Shown here piece by piece: positions 1 to 6,711 of a stretch of DNA of 15,697 nt. Every line of letters begins with the position of its first letter. Position 1 is the first letter of the stretch. The translations under genes and the position numbers were made by a program. The stretch lies in assembly GCA_002498455.1 (NCBI GenBank), contig DAHO01000030.1, forward strand, positions 1 through 15,697, given 5' to 3'. Below the pieces are notes generated by a model. That model was not told where the DNA came from and did no database searches. It saw only the letters and a list, made by a program, of their open reading frames with translations. Source of the stretch: Euryarchaeota archaeon UBA602. GTDB taxonomy: Archaea; Thermoplasmatota; Poseidoniia; Poseidoniales; Thalassarchaeaceae.

Positions 1-960
1 CTCTGGATATTTTCGAACTTTGAGTGAGAGTGTACCGTACCCTTCTTTGTTGGAAAGCAATTGATTCAGATCAATCGGTGTAAATGCATGACTTTCGACG
101 ACATGAGACATGATGTGACCTGCAACATTGATTCCAGTAGCTTTCTCAATTCCCTCTAGACCCGGACTCGAATTAACTTCAAGCAAGAGGGGTCCTCTGG
201 CTGATTCTAGTAAATCGACGCCTGCAATGTCGAGACCCAATAGTCGAGCAGCCTTGCATGCGATTCGAGCAAAGTCTGCAGGTAAGTCGACTTTCTCGAC
301 ACTCCCACCCAAGTGGAAGTTTGATCGGAACTCACGCCCATGTGCACGTCTTCGCATGGCAGCAACGACTTTGCCACCCACAACAAGGACTCGGATATCA
401 CGACCATGACTTTCCTTGATGTATTCTTGGACCAACACTCGATTCGATGTTTCCAGCACCTTCCAGGCAATTTCGCTGGCCTCTCTCTCGGTATGCGCAA
501 GGAATACTCCACTACCTTGAGTCCCTTCAGGAACCTTGATCACGCAAGGTACACCACCCACTTGACGAATCGCTCGCTCTACATCGCGCCAATCTCGAAC
601 CAATGCTGTTGTTGGGACGGGGATGTGATTTGCAGAGAGGACCTGAGTTGCATGCAACTTGTCTCTACTGTTGTTGATCCCGTCGCTGCTGTTTGCAACA
701 TAAGTCCCCATTCGCTCAAACTGACGAGCAATGGCAACACCGTGTTCGGTAATTGAATATCCAATTCGGGGGACAACGGCATCGACTTCAACGTTCCAAC
801 CCTCATGCAAGATACGCCGTCCATCATTTCCGACGGTCACTGACAACTTCATAGGGTCTAGAATTTCCACCGAGCAACCTAGGGCATTTGCTTCGTCTGC
901 AAGACGCCGAGTGGAATACAATCGGGGGCCCCGAGACAGGATGGCAACGCGGAGGGTCAT
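1..960 (-). CDS. rimK: RimK-like ATP-grasp ligase, C-terminus cut by window edge
   Basis: This gene reads leftward from an ATG at 960 and is still open at base 1, giving 320 residues without the C-terminus. The protein aligns by eye with bacterial RimK over its whole length: an N-terminal AILSRGPRLYSTRRL segment, VEILDP near residue 32, PRIGYSIT near 64, the nucleotide-loop EGTQGSGV near 145, VQEYIKESHGRDIR near 178, and the metal/ATP-binding EVNSSPGLEGIE at 261-272. RimK adds glutamate to the C-terminus of ribosomal protein S6; archaeal relatives include the MptN/CofF glutamate ligases, so the substrate here is open. E. coli RimK ends about 20 residues after the equivalent of residue 280. 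This protein continues past 320, so it carries a C-terminal extension or fused domain beyond the window. No clear ribosome binding site precedes the ATG. It is divergent from the next gene. Family call is firm; substrate is not. Confidence 0.93.
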   Translation of the reverse strand, partial: MTLRVAILSRGPRLYSTRRLADEANALGCSVEILDPMKLSVTVGNDGRRILHEGWNVEVDAVVPRIGYSITEHGVAIARQFERMGTYVANSSDGINNSRDKLHATQVLSANHIPVPTTALVRDWRDVERAIRQVGGVPCVIKVPEGTQGSGVFLAHTEREASEIAWKVLETSNRVLVQEYIKESHGRDIRVLVVGGKVVAAMRRRAHGREFRSNFHLGGSVEKVDLPADFARIACKAARLLGLDIAGVDLLESARGPLLLEVNSSPGLEGIEKATGINVAGHIMSHVVESHAFTPIDLNQLLSNKEGYGTLSLKVRKYPE

Positions 961-1033
961 CGCTAGGGGGCGCAATCACTTCCGTTTTGAGTCCTACGGC
1001 TGAAAAACGCGTAACCGCGCGCCCACCCGCACG

Positions 1034-1053
1034 CTCGCACGCGCGCGTGCGAG
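1034..1053. promoter_or_regulatory. Perfect 20-bp GC-rich palindrome in divergent intergenic region
   Basis: CTCGCACGCG is followed directly by its exact reverse complement. The palindrome sits in the 108-base gap between the divergent rimK-like gene and the membrane-protein gene, 15 bases before the ATG at 1069. The whole gap is rich in CG dinucleotides and has no obvious TATA box, unlike the AT-rich gaps elsewhere in this window. It could be an operator for a dimeric regulator or a structured 5' leader; function is unknown. Confidence 0.5.
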
Positions 1054-1068
1054 AAGCGAGGCTTTCAA

Positions 1069-2241
1069 ATGGCGTCGTCGCTTCGACAATTCATGCAGCC
1101 CGTCGCAGGTCCGAGTGGCCCCCCGGTCGCAGGCCCAACAGGAACCCCTCCAGTTTCGGGCCCCAGTGGCCCTCCCGTTTCTGGCCCGAGTGGTCCTCCT
1201 TCTGATGTAAATCCGGCACAATTTGACCCTCTCGCAGAAATCGAGGATGCTCGCGCTCGTCGTCAAGACCGAGAAGAGCGCCTAGAGTCACTTGAGAAGA
1301 AGCGAAATAGTGCAAGGAACAACGTGTATTTCTTCCTCGCTCTTACCGTTATCCTAGGGGTCTTCTCGTTTTTCCCTGGCCCGGTAGCAGGAGATGTTTC
1401 TGATAATCCCCAGGAAGGTATGGGCAACAATCAGGCTGAGCAGTGGGTTTCACAAGGTGGAGATGCTGAATATCGAGACAAGATTTGGGATGGCTCAGGC
1501 AATGAAAGTTCAGCCTGTCACAACCTCTATGTCCCTCCCGTGAAGATGGATTTGGGCTCAATTTCCCAAGTTCGTGTCGATGTGACATTTGTCTCATATC
1601 GGTACTCGGGTTCGACGGACTTTACAGTGGGTATTCATGAAGGCACTTGTGACGAATTCCATCCTCCTTCGTGGGAACTTCCAGATGGCAGTTGGTACAA
1701 CAGTACAGAACCGGCCCAAGTCGGTGAAGAAGTTGAGTTTTCACTCTACACTCAACCCGGTCAACGTTCGATTCGGATCGAATGGGCAGAACCGGTTGAA
1801 AATCCCGGAACATTGCTCACAATGGATGCTGAAGTAGCGATTTATTGGCCCCGCTTGTTCACTGTTCCGGTCGGTCTGATTACATTCATGATGGCTGGAT
1901 TTGCGTTTGTCGGGGCCCAGAAATCCGGAACTGTCTACAAGAATCTCAAGTATCCAGAAGGGAAACCCGAGAAGAAGGTCGAGGAGGAGGTTCTGGAAGC
2001 GGCTGAAGCAGAGCATCGTGGCGAACAAATCGGTGTACCAGAAGTTGCAAATCCAGAAGATACGGATACACCTGAAGTTGCAGGTCCCACCCTTGCACAG
2101 GCTGCTTCCAGCCCGGAGCAAGATGGTACACCCGTAGAGGAACCCACCCCTGAAGAAAACCCTGCATCGGCATGGAGCGATGAACAACTGATTTCAGCTG
2201 GGTGGACTCAGGACCAAATTGATGCCATGCGGAACGGATGA
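1069..2241 (+). CDS. Two-pass membrane protein with Pro/Gly repeat and extracytoplasmic domain
   Basis: I do not recognise a named family. The 390-residue protein has a clear modular layout. Residues 10-45 are a low-complexity Pro/Gly/Ser repeat built on GPSGPPV. Residues 52-85 are highly charged and probably coiled coil. A first membrane segment lies at about 86-106. A domain of about 155 residues with two cysteines (150 and 194, possibly a disulfide) and NxS/T-type sites follows, then a second membrane segment at about 263-283. An acidic Pro/Ala/Glu-rich tail ends in a small amphipathic motif around 368-387 (WSDEQLISAGWTQDQI). Both termini are probably cytoplasmic. The ATG at 1069 is the first start; M9 at 1093 is possible. 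Its stop is 79 bases from the next gene, another membrane protein, and the two may be co-transcribed. No function is assigned. Confidence 0.85.
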   Translation: MASSLRQFMQPVAGPSGPPVAGPTGTPPVSGPSGPPVSGPSGPPSDVNPAQFDPLAEIEDARARRQDREERLESLEKKRNSARNNVYFFLALTVILGVFSFFPGPVAGDVSDNPQEGMGNNQAEQWVSQGGDAEYRDKIWDGSGNESSACHNLYVPPVKMDLGSISQVRVDVTFVSYRYSGSTDFTVGIHEGTCDEFHPPSWELPDGSWYNSTEPAQVGEEVEFSLYTQPGQRSIRIEWAEPVENPGTLLTMDAEVAIYWPRLFTVPVGLITFMMAGFAFVGAQKSGTVYKNLKYPEGKPEKKVEEEVLEAAEAEHRGEQIGVPEVANPEDTDTPEVAGPTLAQAASSPEQDGTPVEEPTPEENPASAWSDEQLISAGWTQDQIDAMRNG

Positions 2242-2304
2242 AATCATCCGAGAATCCCAAAAAGGGCGATGCCTCGAGCGAAGAGGTTGAAAGCGGTCTG
2301 CATC

Positions 2305-2325
2305 GCCATCCTCTCCGAGGATGGC
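2305..2325 (+). promoter_or_regulatory. Hairpin over the first ATG of the SAP-domain gene
   Basis: Arms GCCATCCTC (2305-2313) and GAGGATGGC (2317-2325) pair perfectly over 9 bp with a 3-base loop. The 3' arm contains the ATG at 2321, so the RNA hairpin would hide that start. The in-frame ATG at 2327 lies just after the stem. It could act in translational control, or end transcription of the upstream gene. There is no T-run, so a classical intrinsic terminator is unlikely. Confidence 0.45.
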
Positions 2326-4366
2326 TATGGGTGAGGATGAACTCTCTGCAATGACCGTTGCAGAACTAAAGGTTCAACTCAAACAATTAGGCCTCTCTAC
2401 GAGTGGGAAAAAGTCCGAACTTATTGCTCGAATAATCTCATCAACTGAGGATGTAATGATTTTGGATGATGACGAAGATGATGGTGATGAACCGCTGGAA
2501 TCAATCGTTGATGAAGACGATGACATCCTTGAAGCAGAAGTATTTGAAGCCGAAATACTTGATGAAGATTTGATTGAAGAAGTGCAAGAATCATCGACAT
2601 CCAACGCCATTAGATTGGATACGGCAGCCTCTGAAAAAGGTCAAGTTTGGTACAAGGACGGTACGACGATTGCGACCATTTTGGTTGTGATTCTACTCTC
2701 TGGTGTGGGTGGTTGGTGGTATCTCAGTAACGAGGCCTCAGTTTTTCAAACAGCCCCATCTCGATATGGAGATAATTTACAGTTTAATGTCAACAATGGA
2801 GTCATCCAAGTTGATGGAGATGAGATGGTCGCACTTCTGCGTGATGCGATTTCTCCAAGTGCATTGGATGATGTTTGTGAAAAACTTCGAGTTGAGTTTT
2901 CAGGTAGTGGCTCGGCATCCATCCGAGATGGTAGCCTCATAGATTTGGTTGATCCAAGCGATACCAACTTGGAAGGAGCCGTCAAAGCACTGGATGCTTA
3001 TGGGCGAACCTGGAATGCTGTTGAATCAACATTAGAGTACAATTTGGCGGCCGATTTATCCGGAAATACATGGTCAGCGATTAATCAGGATAGTTGCAGT
3101 TCATTGGAATGGTTGAATCGAAACAACCAACTTAACATAGACATCAAGCAATGGCATGAAATCACTGAAAGAGGATTGATGCGCTCTGAAACGGCTCTCA
3201 ACTTCATCGATGCAGAGGGACAGTCGTACAGTGCCGATGCGACCACATTTGACGGCATTGTTGGTTCCGACTCGGCATCTGATTTGATTGAGGGAATCCT
3301 CTTGCCAATGCATCCTGTAAATCTGTACGATATTTTCGGATTGACTGTGATGGAGGAAGGGCTCACCGGTGAGCACGAAGGCTGGGGTTGGCAAATTGGT
3401 TCACCTGATACCATCAGAGGAGAGGATGCAATCCAAATTCGAATGCATCATATCAAAATTGGCGATTGTCTAGGTCGTGCTGAGATGGTGATTTGGGCGA
3501 TTCCAGACCAACCTCTCCCGGCTAAACAGATGGTAGACATTTCAATTGACAAGTCACAAAAGCGCTCGGGGTGTTCATTGCTTGAATCAGAAGCCATCGA
3601 TTTGACTTTCCCTGAGGGCACATTTGTAACCCAATATACATTGGAACAAATTGATTTCAAACGTGGAGATGACCTGCTTGACTGGCAGCAATTCTATGCA
3701 ACTCGTCCAATGTCGAGCGATGGCAAACCCTCCACTTCAAGCATGGTTTCATGGGTAACGCATCTACCGGACAATTCGACGGTTCGCCCGTTTACTCTGG
3801 AGAAAGCAGTCTCGTGTGTGATATCTGATAGTGACACCTTTGGAGCAGCACAAATCGCGCTAAACGGAGATGGTTATGTGTTTGCTGCGAAGGATGACCG
3901 TTCAGGTTTAGATCCAATTTGGAATCTTTCTTGGGTCAGTTCGGTTGAAGCGGGTTGGGTTCGAGTCACTTGGCCAGGCGGTGAGAATTGTCTAAATTCT
4001 GGAGATGGTCCACTTACAGGTGATGAAAAGCCCGAACATGCTCGTAATCAGATTCCACAAACCTACACGCTGGCACTATTGGAAAATCGGATGTTGTCCT
4101 CAGATCGATATCCCGATTTGCATCCTCAAATCATCAATAGCGGTCAACTCCTAGAGGATGTTCAGATTGGATATAGTTTGGTCGTTCCAGAAGAAAATGC
4201 GGTTTCCGATTGGCTTGACGACTTAGGATTCTTGCCCGATGGACAGGTTACAGTGTATCTTGAGCGTACATGGATTGAAGGAGACATCGAGCACAGTTTG
4301 CGGGTTGGTATGGATGGTGAATCAGCCCGAATGGGGGGCTGGGTTTTGACCTCGACTCCGGCTTAA
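2321..4366 (+). CDS. SAP-domain, single-pass membrane protein with large extracytoplasmic region
   Basis: The 681-residue protein begins with a SAP-type helix-extension-helix motif at about 11-42 (MTVAELKVQLKQLGLSTSGK, then KSELIARI). This fold usually binds DNA or RNA in chromatin-associated proteins. A very acidic linker follows at 44-92, then one membrane segment at about 115-135 ending GGWWYL, then roughly 545 residues that are probably outside the cell. That region contains about six cysteines (for example in DDVCEKL, QDSCSSL, GDCLG, RSGCSL, AVSCVI and GENCLN), consistent with disulfides. No enzyme motif is recognised there. The predicted topology puts the SAP domain in the cytoplasm beside the inner membrane face. 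The start is either ATG 2321 or ATG 2327, and the first is inside a hairpin. ParA follows about 60-85 bases downstream on the same strand, suggesting a link to DNA positioning; that is inference. Confidence 0.85.
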   Translation: MAMGEDELSAMTVAELKVQLKQLGLSTSGKKSELIARIISSTEDVMILDDDEDDGDEPLESIVDEDDDILEAEVFEAEILDEDLIEEVQESSTSNAIRLDTAASEKGQVWYKDGTTIATILVVILLSGVGGWWYLSNEASVFQTAPSRYGDNLQFNVNNGVIQVDGDEMVALLRDAISPSALDDVCEKLRVEFSGSGSASIRDGSLIDLVDPSDTNLEGAVKALDAYGRTWNAVESTLEYNLAADLSGNTWSAINQDSCSSLEWLNRNNQLNIDIKQWHEITERGLMRSETALNFIDAEGQSYSADATTFDGIVGSDSASDLIEGILLPMHPVNLYDIFGLTVMEEGLTGEHEGWGWQIGSPDTIRGEDAIQIRMHHIKIGDCLGRAEMVIWAIPDQPLPAKQMVDISIDKSQKRSGCSLLESEAIDLTFPEGTFVTQYTLEQIDFKRGDDLLDWQQFYATRPMSSDGKPSTSSMVSWVTHLPDNSTVRPFTLEKAVSCVISDSDTFGAAQIALNGDGYVFAAKDDRSGLDPIWNLSWVSSVEAGWVRVTWPGGENCLNSGDGPLTGDEKPEHARNQIPQTYTLALLENRMLSSDRYPDLHPQIINSGQLLEDVQIGYSLVVPEENAVSDWLDDLGFLPDGQVTVYLERTWIEGDIEHSLRVGMDGESARMGGWVLTSTPA

Positions 4367-4370
4367 TTCT

Positions 4371-4395
4371 CTGAAAATCAATATTTCAGGCCTGA
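4371..4395. promoter_or_regulatory. Dyad-symmetric elements in the parA upstream gap
   Basis: Two overlapping inverted repeats occupy the gap before parA. CTGAAA (4371-4376) pairs with TTTCAG (4384-4389) around a 7-base AT-rich spacer, and TCAGGCCTGA (4386-4395) is a perfect 10-bp palindrome. The AT-rich stretch CAATATTT within it resembles a TATA element. The arrangement suits an operator, possibly autoregulatory as for many parA promoters, or a binding site for a partition protein. This is inferred from symmetry and position alone. Confidence 0.4.
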
Positions 4396-4449
4396 GAAAC
4401 CCCGTCAGCCTCAATAGGGCTACGAGTGCCGACCCGACCGGGATGCACA

Positions 4450-5379
4450 ATGAATGAAGAAGGCGAATTGCCCGAAGCGGTTGCCGCACCCTTAGTTGTC
4501 GAGTTTACTGAGGAGGAATTTGACGGGCCTGAAATCGATGTGTTGAGTTCTGCCGAACCACGACAGGAAATCGATCTTCCTCGAGCTCAATCAACCCCTT
4601 CCAATCGTGGGCGTGTCGTCACGGTAATGAACCAAAAGGGAGGAGTTGGAAAAACTACCACCGTCATCAATGTCGCGACACATCTTGCGTTGAATGGTGT
4701 TCGAGTATTGGTAGTTGATTGCGATCAGCAAGGCAATTGTGCGACTGGACTCGGTATCGACAAGAGTCGTGTTGTACATACGACACGCACACTTTTCACC
4801 GAGCCCGAGCAAGCCGCGGCATGCCGCCATGCAACCGCCATTCCAGGCCTTCATCTGATTGTGGGAGAGCGCTCATTGGTTGGTCTTGAGCAGGAATTAT
4901 CGACTCGACTGGGGAGAGAACGTTGCCTAGCCGAAGGCTTAGAATCACTCCTTCCACATTATGATTTGATTCTCTTGGACACAGCTCCAAGTTTGGGCTT
5001 AGTCACCATCAATGCACTGGTCGCTAGCGACGCTGTGTTGGTCCCAGTTCAGACCGAATTTTTCGCACTAGAAGGGGTTGCCATGCTGGCATCCACGATT
5101 CGAGAAGTTCGACGTCGGTTGAATCCACAATTGGGTTTTGATGGCGTCATGATGACCATGCACGCTCCGACACTACTCAACGGCCAAGTGCAGAGCCAGT
5201 TGAAGGAAACGTTCGGTGACCTCATTGTCGAACCCCCGATTCGACGCAACATCAAGTTGGCCGAAGCCCCCAGTGAAGGCATACCCATTCATGTCCATGC
5301 ACCCGAATCCAATGGTGGGAAGGATTATCGCGACCTTGCTGTCAATCTCGCCCAACGGTGGAATCTCGCCTTGGAGTGA
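4450..5379 (+). CDS. parA: ParA/Soj family partition ATPase
   Basis: This is a ParA-family P-loop ATPase of the Soj type. Family members form ATP-dependent dimers on DNA and position chromosomes, plasmids or protein cargo. Visible motifs are the deviant Walker A KGGVGKTT (residues 63-70, with the signature lysine), the Walker A' VDCDQQGN (about 89-96), Walker B LILLDTAPS, and the downstream VPVQTEFFALEGV characteristic of Soj/ParA rather than MinD, which also lacks support because no C-terminal amphipathic helix is seen. An acidic N-terminal extension of about 55 residues precedes the ATPase core. I chose ATG 4450 (MNEEGE). An upstream in-frame GTG at 4426 would add eight residues of unlikely composition. 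The stop is 5 bases from the next gene, whose product carries a ParB-type ParA-activating motif. Confidence 0.93.
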   Translation: MNEEGELPEAVAAPLVVEFTEEEFDGPEIDVLSSAEPRQEIDLPRAQSTPSNRGRVVTVMNQKGGVGKTTTVINVATHLALNGVRVLVVDCDQQGNCATGLGIDKSRVVHTTRTLFTEPEQAAACRHATAIPGLHLIVGERSLVGLEQELSTRLGRERCLAEGLESLLPHYDLILLDTAPSLGLVTINALVASDAVLVPVQTEFFALEGVAMLASTIREVRRRLNPQLGFDGVMMTMHAPTLLNGQVQSQLKETFGDLIVEPPIRRNIKLAEAPSEGIPIHVHAPESNGGKDYRDLAVNLAQRWNLALE

Positions 5380-5384
5380 ATGCA

Positions 5385-5798
5385 ATGTCGGAAAAGCGCG
5401 GTTTGGCACGGGGTCTAGATGATTTGTTGGCTCAACACGACCATGATTTGCCCTTTCTTGATGCATATGGACCTGCAGTAGGGGATTCCGAAGGTCTGCC
5501 TGCGGGAACGGTTGCCGATCCTGTCGAGCAACTGGTTGAGGCCATAAATCGAATATTGAGTTCACAAGGTCAAGCAAAGTGTGAGTGGATTGCAATCGAG
5601 CCGAAAGAAAATGGAGTGAACATCACTTTTGAGACCGATTCTGGAATGTTACCTTTGGTACCATCGGATTTGGGAGCTCCAGGCTTGGAAGACGGGCATC
5701 TTGCCTCTGATCGAAGTCAAGCGAGCGTGACCATTGTTCAGTGGGGGATTCCTGCAAGGCGTCTCCTCGAGCGCCTTTGCGAACATTGGTCAGGGTGA
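5385..5798 (+). CDS. Small ParA partner with ParB-type N-terminal motif, no ParB DNA-binding core
   Basis: The 137-residue protein opens with MSEKRGLARGLDDLLAQ. This closely matches the N-terminal peptide of bacterial ParB/Spo0J (consensus around K-x-GLGRGL-x-ALL), which contacts ParA and stimulates its ATPase through a basic residue; Arg9 is in the equivalent place. The expected ParB continuation, the CTPase/nuclease-like domain (with its GERR motif) and the helix-turn-helix, is absent. Instead there is an acidic linker (20-45), a helix around 46-60 (DPVEQLVEAINRIL), a probable small beta-rich domain (66-95, 114-121), and a C-terminal helix PARRLLERLCEHW. ATG 5385 lies 5 bases after parA, in the same operon. 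The longer reading from 5358 would overlap parA and destroy the motif's N-terminal position. Likely a ParA regulator or cargo adaptor; the N-terminal match is seen, the role is inferred. Confidence 0.82.
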   Translation: MSEKRGLARGLDDLLAQHDHDLPFLDAYGPAVGDSEGLPAGTVADPVEQLVEAINRILSSQGQAKCEWIAIEPKENGVNITFETDSGMLPLVPSDLGAPGLEDGHLASDRSQASVTIVQWGIPARRLLERLCEHWSG

Positions 5799-5802
5799 GT
5801 CA

Positions 5803-6711
5803 TTGAGTCTACGAAGTCGTTTGGTCTCGATATTATTACGTCCGAACAAATGGCTCTATCGAATCTTTCAACCCTCGCCCAAAACCATCCGTAGATTCGT
5901 TCACCCACAGGCATGGCTTGCATCGATATTGGTTCCATCAATTGGTACTCAAATCGAGCGTACAAGCTTTGGAGGGGTACCCGCTGTCAGTTTCATTCCA
6001 AAAAATCATGCAAATTCTGATACGATGATTGTTTTTCTTCATGGTGGCGGATATTGTATCGGTTCATCGCTAAACACTCACCGAATTGGTCTCAGAAATT
6101 TATCCAAGACTACAGGATGCATGTGTCATTCGATTGAATACCGTCTGGCACCGGAGCATCCACACCCAGCAGCATTGGATGATGTACTCTCGGCCTGGCT
6201 TGACATTGTGGATACGAACCCAAATGCAAAACTCATTCTTTGTGGAGATTCAGCGGGGGGCGGTTTGAGCCTTGCTCTTATGATGCGCCTACGAGACGAA
6301 GGCCACAAACTTCCGCATGGTGCTGTACTGTTTTCACCATGGACAAATTTGCTCTGTGATTCAGAAACCTTTGACACCAAGAATAAGACCGATCCAATGC
6401 TACTCACACAAGCTGCAATCTCAGTCGCAGAACATTATGCACCCACACCCATTGACAAAAAGCACCCTTATGTTTCGCCAATTTACGGAAAATACACTGG
6501 TTTACCACGAACACTGATTCTCGTAGGCGATCAGGAGATATTGTTGGATGACAGTCGACTCGTAGGTGAAAGAGCGAAGGCAGCGGGAGCGGATTTCAAG
6601 GTTGAAATCTGGCCAGGAATGTTCCATGATTGGTGGCTCTTCGGTTTTCTGATTCCAGAATCCAAGCAATGCTTACGCAAAGTCGCAGATTGGATTCAAT
6701 CAGGCGAGTGA
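5803..6711 (+). CDS. Alpha/beta hydrolase, hormone-sensitive-lipase family esterase
   Basis: This is an esterase/lipase of the HSL (alpha/beta hydrolase fold 3) family that would hydrolyse short or medium acyl esters in the cytoplasm. The oxyanion-hole motif HGGGYCIGS is at about 80-88, followed by EYRLAPEHPHPAALDD. The nucleophile elbow GDSAGG has Ser150. The acid is probably the Asp of GDQEILLDD near 243, and the base is His275 in GMFHDWW. The length of 302 residues from TTG 5803 suits the family. No in-frame ATG exists before the catalytic core. The open frame extends back to a TTG at 5734, but that would overlap the preceding gene by 65 bases, while 5803 leaves a 4-base gap. The exact start is therefore uncertain. 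Its 3' end overlaps the convergent peptidase gene by 12 bases. The substrate is unknown. Confidence 0.9.
   Translation: MSLRSRLVSILLRPNKWLYRIFQPSPKTIRRFVHPQAWLASILVPSIGTQIERTSFGGVPAVSFIPKNHANSDTMIVFLHGGGYCIGSSLNTHRIGLRNLSKTTGCMCHSIEYRLAPEHPHPAALDDVLSAWLDIVDTNPNAKLILCGDSAGGGLSLALMMRLRDEGHKLPHGAVLFSPWTNLLCDSETFDTKNKTDPMLLTQAAISVAEHYAPTPIDKKHPYVSPIYGKYTGLPRTLILVGDQEILLDDSRLVGERAKAAGADFKVEIWPGMFHDWWLFGFLIPESKQCLRKVADWIQSGE

Noticed and set aside
340..756. 138-residue plus-strand open frame
   Set aside because: It lies wholly within the rimK-like gene on the opposite strand, whose motifs are unambiguous.
1741..2187. 148-residue minus-strand open frame
   Set aside because: It is antisense to the membrane-protein gene, Cys/Phe-rich and without recognisable domains; a coding shadow.
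2238..2354. 38-codon frame starting with ATGA overlap after the membrane-protein gene
   Set aside because: The stop/start overlap is attractive, but the frame runs 34 bases into the SAP gene and the peptide has no recognisable feature.
4426..4449. GTG 4426 as the parA start
   Set aside because: It adds only MPTRPGCT, not resembling any ParA N-terminus; ATG 4450 is simpler, though GTG cannot be excluded.
5734..5802. Upstream extension of the alpha/beta hydrolase from TTG 5734
   Set aside because: It overlaps the preceding gene by 65 bases and adds 23 residues not expected in the HSL family.
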